Below are positions 56,737 through 64,000 of a stretch of 64,000 bases of DNA, in pieces. Within the stretch, counting starts at the first letter, position 1; each line of letters starts with the position of its first letter. Position numbers and translations under genes: made by a program. The notes under the pieces were generated by a model, which saw only the letters and a list, made by a program, of their open reading frames with translations, searched no databases and had not been told where the DNA came from. Source of the stretch: Dentipellis sp. KUC8613 (lineage: Eukaryota; Basidiomycota; Agaricomycetes; Russulales; Hericiaceae); contig NSJX01000014.1 in the NCBI GenBank assembly GCA_002286715.1, positions 135,086 through 199,085 of the forward strand, given 5' to 3'.

Positions 56737-57907
56737 ATGGATCCCGACACGTTCTCAATTGTGTCGACGGCTCCCCCGAGGTACGTGAGGCTTGCAGACA
56801 TGTTTGGAACTACCTGTTTACTCACTGTCGAAATGCTACAGCTACAGAGAGGTGGAGACCCAGCCTTGGGTGCCTCCGGAAGGAGAGCTTGAGCGTGCGC
56901 CTACTTTCGACGTGGGAGAGGCGGAACTTCCTGGTGTGATCACCGAGACAAGATCACATTCGCGTTCTGTTACGCCTACACCTCATGTATCTTTGGATCA
57001 CTCTCTCCAACAAAGTCAACAAGCTGCATCGTCGAACTCTCACAATGAACCCGGACCTCCATCGCAGGAAGTTGTCCTAGCATGGAACCCGCCTTCTCCA
57101 GCGCCAGCTGCCTCCACTCCGAAGTCGGCAACATATCTATTCTCACCCTCCTCGTTCAACACCATGCTGTTGCTTCCGTCTGCTAGCAACGAGACAGCTG
57201 ACACGAGGCCGCTATATCACATATCCGTCCACCTGAACTGCCTCATGCCTTCATCATTCATCACTATCATTCGGAAAGGTGCTAGGGATTCAGGCGAATA
57301 CGTTGGAGAGTTTGAGTAAGTATATGCATTGCATTGTGGAACTCCGTGCTAATGCTGTCGACCCTAGGATGGGAATATCGAAGGAGACGTCGACTGTGAC
57401 GCTCGGGCGTCGCCGCTCACCGATATCCAGCGTATTGACGACGTCTTGGTCTGGATACCGTGATCAGGTGTGTCCTTGTTAGGTTTTCTCATTTCTTAAA
57501 TTACCACCGAGCTCGTCCATAACAGAAACTTGTCCGCTGGAAAATGGGCCATACCGAATTTATGTGGAAGATTGCCACGAAGCCATCTTACAATGCCACG
57601 GTAAGCATTGGAATTACTGAGTTCTGCTGTGCGTTGAAGGTCAGGACATTAATTGGTGATACAGTGCTATTTACGCCGAATAGGATCAGAGCCTTCCCCA
57701 GAGTATGCTCATTTAGTATCGGCGAAACTATCAGGAAAGGTGGACACCGTGGAGGAAAGGCTCACGTCAATCCGCATCAGGCGTGCCGGGTGGGCGTTCG
57801 TCGACCACATTGTCGTGTCGGCACTGATTTTGGAGCGTATGCGACTGACTCCAACCTCGTCGGAGACTAACGCTCTGTTTAATTACCCGGCTAGTAGCTT
57901 GGGCTGA
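56737..57907 (+). CDS. tandem family member B (DUF6593-like)
   Basis: Exons 56737-56780, 56842-57315, 57368-57467, 57526-57600 and 57665-57907 give 311 aa. Exon sizes 44, 100 and 75 nt and all phases are the same as in copy A. Blocks: MDPDTFSIVSTAPPR, EVETQPWVPPEGEL, a shorter disordered linker with poly-Ser/Gln, QEVVLAWNPPSPAP, ATYLFSPSSFNTMLLLPS, RPLYHISVHLNCLMPSS, RKGARDSGEYVGEFEMGIS, KLVRWKMGHTEFMWKIATK, ERLTSIRIRRAGWAFVDHIV and SALILERMRLTP. Its first intron is 61 nt, not a multiple of three, which proves the split N-terminal exon. Function unknown; intracellular by lack of targeting signals. Closest to copy A in the C-terminal domain. Confidence 0.82.
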
Positions 57908-58374
57908 AGGAGATAGGACAAAGAAGCGTATAATTCTGGTTTCCTTTCATATTGGCACAGCTCCGAGAGGGCTAGCGCGGATCCTTGTTGGAATCAAGTC
58001 TTGACTCGCTATGAACAATCTCATTCGCCCTGCTGTGTATGCAGTACACGTTGGTGCGGTTGCTGGGAGTTGTTGTATTCGAGCTGCATTCCCGAGGTGG
58101 CTGAGGTCCTTAATTGCAGTCCATTCAGCAGCAGCTCAAAGTCTCCCACCAGAATAATATCTCAGCGGCGATCGTGCCGCACTGGTTGGCATGCGGACTT
58201 GTTTTTTCTCTGCATGCCGGTACCCCCGACTGACGACCATAGACTTTATTTCCCGGGATCAGCTGGCCTTCGCACACGTGTTGACCTATGATTATACTTA
58301 TACCTCGTTGCGAAATGCCTAGACTGCCACCGACGCTCACGACCTTCCAGACCTCAAGGACATCGGAAACACGA
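57908..58374. other. spacer between array copies B and C
   Basis: About 470 bp, no gene. It carries ACCTCGTTGCG at 58302-58312, an 11-mer repeated upstream of copy D (60049-60059). Confidence 0.45.
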
Positions 58375-59591
58375 ATGGATTCTGACGCATTTTCGATATT
58401 GTCAACAGCACCTCCAAGGTATGCTCTCAGTTCGGCTTGCAAAACTCGGTTTATCAATGCCATGCTCGAACGCTGCAGCTACAGAGAGATCGAGAGCGAG
58501 CCTTGGGTGCCTCCGGACCACGAGGCCTCCCTTCAGAACGCTTCTCAAAGAAGCTCGGCAGTGGCAGGGCTGACACCGCCACCTATCAACCCTCCCCGTC
58601 GTACGAGCTCCTTGAATCCACTAGCTCGTTCCACTACTACACCGAGACCCCCGTTGCCACCAAGGCTTTCAACACGACGGAGCCACGACTCTGCACCTCA
58701 GGCTGGGCCTTCAAGTTGCCGAAGTATATCCGTGCCTCCGTCCGAGTCTGAGTCGCGCCTAAATGAAGTTGTCATGACATGGCGCCCTCCATCACCTGCG
58801 CAAGAGTCGACCAGCGTGTCTCTGACACCAGCGACGTACCTGTTCTCGCCAGCCTCGTTCAACACCATGCTATTGCTCCCGTCGTCCAGCAACGACGCGA
58901 CGGACACGCGGCCGCTCTATCATATCTCTGTCCATATGAACTGCCTCATGCCGTCTTCGTACATCACCATCGTGCGAAGAGGCGCCTCAGAATCCGGGCA
59001 GTACGTTGGGGAGTTTGAGTACGTATAGACTGTTCAGCCCCACGCCGACCCCATTGACGTTCCTTCGTGCAGAATGGGAATATCAAAAGATATTGCAACT
59101 GTGACACTCGAGCGCCATCGCATGCCCATAGCCAAGGTAATCTCGAGTCTTTACGCGCCTTTGCGCGACCAGGTCAGTAATCCATTTACTCATTCATCTC
59201 GGGCTCACCTTCAAGTAGAAACAATATAACTGGAAATTCCGCGACATCGAGTTGATCTGGAAAGTCAACATGAGACCGACTTACAGTGCCGTGGTGAGCA
59301 CCTGTCAGCGTATCAGCACAGTAGCCTGAGAATGATCATCACTGACCGGAAATTCTGCGACAGTGTACTATGAAACCAACGGGATTGAATCGACCTGAGC
59401 TTGCGTCTCTGGTTCCCGGGAAGCAAGTAGGACATGTAGACGACGTTGAGGACAGGCTGACGTCGCTCCGCATCTTGCCTGCCGGAAAAGCCTTCGCTGA
59501 CCACATCGTCGTGTCGGCACTCATCTTGGAGCGCGTGCGACTCACGTCCAGCTCCCCAGAAACGAAAGTCCTGTACAATTACTGGACTTGA
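58375..59591 (+). CDS. tandem family member C (DUF6593-like)
   Basis: Exons 58375-58418, 58479-59018, 59073-59172, 59219-59293 and 59364-59591 give 328 aa. Same exon frame as A and B (44-, 100- and 75-nt exons). Blocks: MDSDAFSILSTAPPR, EIESEPWVPPDHE, the longest linker (about 110 residues, Pro/Ser/Arg-rich), NEVVMTWRPPSPAQ, ATYLFSPASFNTMLLLPS, RPLYHISVHMNCLMPSS, RRGASESGQYVGEFEMGIS, QYNWKFRDIELIWKV, DRLTSLRILPAGKAFADHIV and SALILERVRLTS. An in-frame upstream ATG at 58315 exists, but homology places the start at 58375. Intron 1 is 60 nt, in frame and stop-free. No known function. Confidence 0.82.
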
Positions 59592-60143
59592 GGCGGCTGC
59601 CAATGCATCCCACCTCATCTAATCGGGATCTGGGTTATTGCTCCATCGTTGTTGAGCTACCGGTGACAGGGGTCCCGCTGAAATTACCTGCCCAACACGG
59701 CTCTCGTTCGATTTGTTATCTACTAACGGCGTCTCTACCACCAGCTTTTTCTACCGCAACATGCTTGTCTGTTCTACAGCGCTAGACATGGTCGTGCCCG
59801 TAAGGCTCAGTCAAATGCTACTTTCCCCAGCAACCTCCATGCCAATATCGGACTGCATAAACGTGCGTGGCGTGGTCTCATGATCCCAGTATCCGTCAAA
59901 GCGTGCACCGCTATGGAGTCTGGCCTTTTGATTCGTCTAAACACCGCTGTCACGACCGCGTTCGGAACGCTATCCCGGTGGTAACAAGCGTCTACTACCC
60001 ACTCGAGCTCAAGTGCACTGATGACAGGCTGACGTATGTAATTGCTACACCTCGTTGCGGGGGCGATAAAAATCAGCCCTTCATTGCATCCATGCGTACT
60101 ACTGCCATTATCAACATTCCGCCGCCCACTACGCCGCTCTGCG
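59592..60143. other. spacer between array copies C and D
   Basis: About 550 bp. A frame near 59950-60060 weakly recalls exon 3 of the family, but not enough to call a remnant. The 11-mer ACCTCGTTGCG is at 60049-60059, about 95 bp before the copy D ATG. Confidence 0.4.
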
Positions 60144-61476
60144 ATGGATTACGATGCTCGTTCGATGTTCTCGACAGCGCCTCCTAGGTACGTGGTCGCG
60201 TGTTCATTTACGCATGATTTCGCAGCATACTGACGCGGCGGGTTCACTGACAGCTACGATGAGAACTGGACGCATCCGGTCGAGGAATCTGTGCGAGCAC
60301 CTCCACCACCCCAACCGGCTGCGCAACCAGGACCTTCTGACGCCAGTCCTCCAAGAACGGACCACCAGCATCGTCCCTCGGAAGGACCGCCGGGATATGC
60401 AAGCGATCATGTCCAAACTACGCAGGGAACGCTCTACGCGTCCAGCGAAGGTGAAGTTGTCCTGACATGGAACCCTCCACCGGCACCGTTACGCGAAACA
60501 CGGCCCAGTGTAGCCCCAAATGCCCGCGCATCGTCGTGAGTGCTTTCGGACTGACGCAGTGGGCTATGCCTGATCGGCACCCGCAGGAGCAGCGTGTCCA
60601 CTCCCCCGACCAGAGCCCGCATCCCCGCGCCCACACCTCCTTCAAGCTCGGAGCCAGTCACCTACACATTCTCGCCGGCCTCGTTCAACTCCATGCTGCT
60701 CCTTCCTGCCGCCACCGCCGCCGAATCGCGCCCGCTCTACCACATCTCGGTGCACCAGAACTGCTTCAACCCGACGTCATACGCTACTGTTCTGCGAAGA
60801 GGCGCGTCCGAGCAGGGGCAGTACGTCGGCGAATTCGAGTGCGGATGCCTACTCTCCGCGCCCTGATCCACCCCGCTGACCTGTCTGTCTTTGTTCATCC
60901 CTTCTCCTTGAATGTATAGGATGGGAATCTCGGACGAGGGCTCGACAGTCACGATGGGCGACACGCAGCGGCTGCTGTCAAAAGTCCTGACACAGGTCAC
61001 TGTCTACGGAGGCGCGCGCGACCAGGTATGTGGGGTCTGCCATCACCATTCGTGCCAGTGCATCTGTCTATCACCGAAGCTTATGCGCCGCGGAACTGTT
61101 ATTGGCAAATAGAAACAGTTCCGATGGAAGTTTGGGGACACGGCAGTACACTGGGTGGTCAGCCTGCTGGAGGTCAAAGCGACTGTAAGCACGGGGGCCT
61201 GAGCTCCGACCTGCGTCCCTGCGCTGATCCCTCCCCCTCCGGCAGTGCACGCTCAAAGCTGCGGGGTATCGCGACGGGCCCGAACTAGCCGTACTTGTCC
61301 CCGCGAACATGAGGGACGCGGTGTGGCACGGTGAGCGCAGGCTGACGACGATCCGCATCACGCCGGCTGCGAAGCCATATATCGACCACATACTGGTGTC
61401 GGCGTTGGTGCTGGAGCGGATGCGGCTGACACCAAGGGGAGAGTATTTGTTTAATTACGCAAATTATAGTCGGTGA
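60144..61476 (+). CDS. tandem family member D (DUF6593-like), most diverged
   Basis: Exons 60144-60187, 60254-60535, 60587-60838, 60920-61025, 61113-61184 and 61246-61476 give 328 aa. The first exon is again 44 nt, but the linker exon is split by an extra phase-2 intron (60536-60586), the fourth exon is 106 nt, and the fifth has 24 rather than 25 codons. Blocks are recognisable but changed: MDYDARSMFSTAPPR, YDENWTHPVEE in place of EPWVPP, GEVVLTWNPPPAP, VTYTFSPASFNSMLLLPA, RPLYHISVHQNCFNPTS, RRGASEQGQYVGEFEMGIS, QFRWKFGDTAVHWVV, ERRLTTIRITPAAKPYIDHI and SALVLERMRLTP. The FRWKFGD and IDHILVSALVLERMR segments make it the copy closest to the DUF6593 pattern. Confidence 0.8.
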
Positions 61477-61997
61477 CTGATGATACACGGATTCGGCGGG
61501 GGTGACGTCGACATACTACTGCAACGGACAGTCGGACATGGATGTATTAGTACCACTCACGACAATGATGACCGACGCCTTCCAACAGGGTTTTGAAAAC
61601 GATTTATTACGAAGTATTCTCCAGCAAACGACTGACTCTTCAGGCTTCATTAAGTACCACTGTACTGTCCTTGTATACGCAATCAAATATGCAACGTCCA
61701 AATTCCGTATCCAAGAGTCATGATACGCGAGCAGTGTTCATGAGACAGTGTCATCGTTGAGAACGGTATTAAGGATTGGTGAGCAATATACAATGATCGA
61801 CTGGTCAGTCAGAAGATGGGACGGGGGTGGGGAATCGGGGATGGTGCGGGAGGGTATGAAAGATGAAAGCAGAGATGAAAACAGACAAATGAATGCATGC
61901 ATGATTCCGGTTCCAATATGTTGCGAGGAGAAACCAAGAAGGCCGAGCGTCGTGCCGACGCTGGTATGAACGTGAAAGAAAATATGAGAAGCGAAAA
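61477..61997. other. convergent intergenic region
   Basis: 520 bp between copy D and the minus-strand gene. No gene or array remnant seen. Confidence 0.5.
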
Positions 61998-63408
61998 CTA
62001 CTGGCCGACGAGGCTATGTAGCCGAACATTCCTGCCTTCGGTGCGGGCGGTGCCACCGAGTAGCACGGCGACCCAACCGAACACGGCCATCAGGAAGCGC
62101 ACGAGGAATGCAGGGTCCGCACCGACACCACCAGGCCAGAGTTGCATGGCAAGCGCAAAGTCCAAGGCACGGGCACGCGGAGGTTGCTCGGCCATTTGAA
62201 CGTCATTGCGAGACGATGGCTCCGGGGAAGACGGACGAGACGCCTGCACGGACCAGGCAGGGCGTGGGCTGCTCCCGGTTGTCTCGCGCATCTGGAGCGG
62301 CTTGCGGAGCGGTGACAAAGAGGGCGAAGAGGGGAGAGGTACGAGGAGGGGGTTGATGGGAGATGACGAGGGGAGGTTGGGCGGGGCAGTGATTGAGATG
62401 TCGATGGCGTCGAGGTATTCATCATCCGAAGCGGCATTGGTGTCGTCCAGATCTATGAGAATTCCGACTTTCTCGTTCTCGTATACTTCAGGTCGCCGCA
62501 GCTCCTCCTTCGACACCATGCGCGAGAGGGTTTGGAAGATGGTTAGCGACTTCTCGCCCTCGACAGGCATCTTCTCCTGGGTCGCGACATTCGGACTGCG
62601 ACTGCGGGCGCCGAGACCTTGTCTCTCGAGTTTGGGAAGGAGATCCCAGGCGGTGCGGGAGCTGAGGATCTCGGAGCGGATGTAGTAGTAGACGTAGAGG
62701 GACACACCCACGCAGAACACGGTCATGAGAGCCAGGGCGCACGAAAAGGCGATGATGATCAAGGGCTGGGAGGGCAGCGTGTACCACGGGGCACTCCCAG
62801 ACGTGACGGCCTCCGGCTCTGCTAATGGTGTGACATCCTCGCCCACTAGGCTCAGCTCCGCGGCGGACTCTGGAGACCCAGAGGCCACAGAGGTCTCGTC
62901 CTCTGCAAGGGGTCGGCTCTCCCCTTCAACGTCATCCATTCTATTCGATCCTCCGAGCATTTCGTAGAGTTTCTTCTCGTCCTCTGACAGCAGGCCATTC
63001 TCGCCCAGAGGGATCAAAGCTTTGACATCGTCCGTGTCCAGCTGAGACAGGTACATGTGCTGTTGTTTCGGGGATGTGATATGAATCGCAACATCGCCCT
63101 CTAGACCATCCAGGCTGTCGAGAGCGGACTGTCTGTGAATAGAGGTGGTAAGGATATAGGTGTATGGGTCCGAGAACAGCGGCACTTACTTGGTGCGAGA
63201 TTCAAACAAGGCTTGAACTGCGCTTTGCACATCCGAAGGGCGTGCATACGCACTATCGGTAGATGCACATGGCGAGAGATTAGCACTGAGGTTCCGGTGA
63301 GGCATGACGCAGGAGAACGTACAACTCAGAATTGTCCTGAGGGACAATAGGGCGAGCCGTAACGACCAGCGCCAGCAGCGAGAAGGATGCCAATATGGTG
63401 AGAGTCAT
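61998..63408 (-). CDS. uncharacterised secretory-pathway membrane protein
   Basis: Exons 63408-63323, 63252-63190 and 63132-61998 (both introns phase 2) give 427 aa. A signal peptide (LTILASFSLLALVVTARP) starts the protein. It is followed by an acidic lumenal or extracellular segment of about 120 residues, a single strong TM (LIIIAFSCALALMTVFCVGV plus SLYVYYYI), a basic juxtamembrane stretch and a Ser/Pro-rich tail. Near the C-terminus is a second hydrophobic segment (FLVRFLMAVFGWVAVLLGG). Type I or two-pass topology is likely. Family not recognised; it resembles conserved basidiomycete hypothetical proteins. The splice structure is well supported by a consistent frame through all three exons. 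Confidence 0.75.
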
Positions 63409-63664
63409 CGTCGAATATCTTTGGTTGTTGAGACCAAAAAGCTAAGTCGATGGGGGGTGTTCAGCACGATATGACAGACATGGAGAGCGAGATGTAAGTC
63501 GGCCTCGAGGCTTGCATGCGCCCCAGCGAGCGTCCCGTTACCGCCGGGCGGAGGATGCCGAAGTGACGTGGCAGAAGTACTGCTCAACGTCTCCCTTCAT
63601 GCCTCTCCTCTCTCTTCGCCTCATGCCTCACTCATTTGATGCAACGCACGGTACATGCACGTCC
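63409..63664. other. short intergenic region
   Basis: About 250 bp between two minus-strand genes. No specific element named. Confidence 0.4.
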
Positions 63665-63978
63665 TCATACGCCAGAGAGCGCTTCAACGGTGTCAATCAG
63701 CTGAATCCTCACCAATATGTGCCCACCAAACACGCGCAAGCAAACATCCGCCACACTGCCGAATGCGGACGACAGAGGGATGTAATTGGCTGTTGGGGAG
63801 CTGGCCTGAGCCATCCACTCTTTCTCCAGTCCACCGTCGGGGATGCCTAGGAGATCGCCTCTGTCCCCCTCAAAGGCTCCCTTCTTCCCTTCAAATGACC
63901 AGGCAACATACCGTGACCTTCTTCTCTTCGAAGAGCGCCTCAAGACCAATGCTTTCCAACTCAATAAGCGCAAGTCGC
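63665..63978 (-). CDS. 3' end of an unidentified gene (partial, right edge)
   Basis: The minus strand shows an exon after a TTTGATAG acceptor (about 63978-63913) encoding LALIELESIGLEALFEE and KKVT. It is joined across a probable 107-nt intron (63912-63806) to a final exon 63805-63665, which encodes ASSPTANYIPLSSAFGSVAD and ends DTVEALSGV. A shorter acceptor at CTCCTAG does not fit the phase. No family recognised; the 5' part lies outside the window. Confidence 0.45.
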
Positions 63979-64000
63979 GCTATCAAAGTACAGTACTCTA

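Noticed and set aside
59950..60060. Possible decayed fifth array copy (frame with TSVYYPLELK and DDRLTYV)
   Set aside because: Similarity to exon 3 and the DRLT block is a handful of residues with no splice sites or other blocks; chance is likely.
1..64000. Transposons, biosynthetic gene cluster, CRISPR, defence systems
   Set aside because: No terminal repeats, transposase/reverse transcriptase motifs, clustered oxidoreductase/synthase genes or repeat-spacer arrays were found; the window is eukaryotic housekeeping plus one tandem family.

Overview
The window is nuclear DNA from a filamentous basidiomycete, most likely a GC-rich Agaricomycete (the clade is an inference from protein character). 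Genes are split by many short introns, mostly 50-70 nt with GTRNGT donors, CTNA-type branch sites and YAG acceptors. The conserved proteins are all typical fungal forms. There are no rRNA genes, recognisable tRNAs, CRISPR arrays, operons or intact transposons. I modelled 22 protein-coding genes plus one partial gene at the right edge; exon boundaries were derived by hand from splice signals and reading phase.

Layout. 0-16.7 kb: exopolyphosphatase PPX1 (+); a divergent kinase or pseudokinase (-); a steroid 5-alpha-reductase-family membrane enzyme (-) sharing a 142-bp promoter with ISD11 (+); HIG1-domain RCF1 (+); URM1 (-); a fungal multi-pass membrane protein (-); a small basic-tailed unknown (+); and a second kinase (+). 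16.7-33 kb: two very large Ser/Pro-rich proteins with coiled coils, each preceded by an unusually long gap (4.3 and 3.6 kb). 33.4-38.3 kb: the cohesin subunit SCC3 (-), 13 exons. 39-45.2 kb: a third kinase and a full-length IRE1 (both +). 45.6-49.1 kb: a two-TM unknown and an acidic disordered protein (both -). 49.6-53.5 kb: cytosolic seryl-tRNA synthetase (+) converging on threonine synthase (-). 55-61.5 kb: four tandem paralogues of an uncharacterised (DUF6593-like) family. 62-63.4 kb: a signal-peptide/TM unknown (-), then the 3' part of another minus-strand gene.

Relationships. Most genes are housekeeping with no obvious joint pathway. ISD11 (cysteine desulfurase cofactor) and URM1 (sulfur carrier) lie about 2 kb apart and act in linked sulfur-transfer chemistry, with mitochondrial RCF1 between them. 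The three non-IRE1 kinases share an identical 27-codon exon between hinge and catalytic loop, so they look like dispersed members of one family with decaying catalytic motifs. The least described content is the four-gene array at 55-61.5 kb, with a conserved six-block architecture, a shared gene structure and no assigned function.
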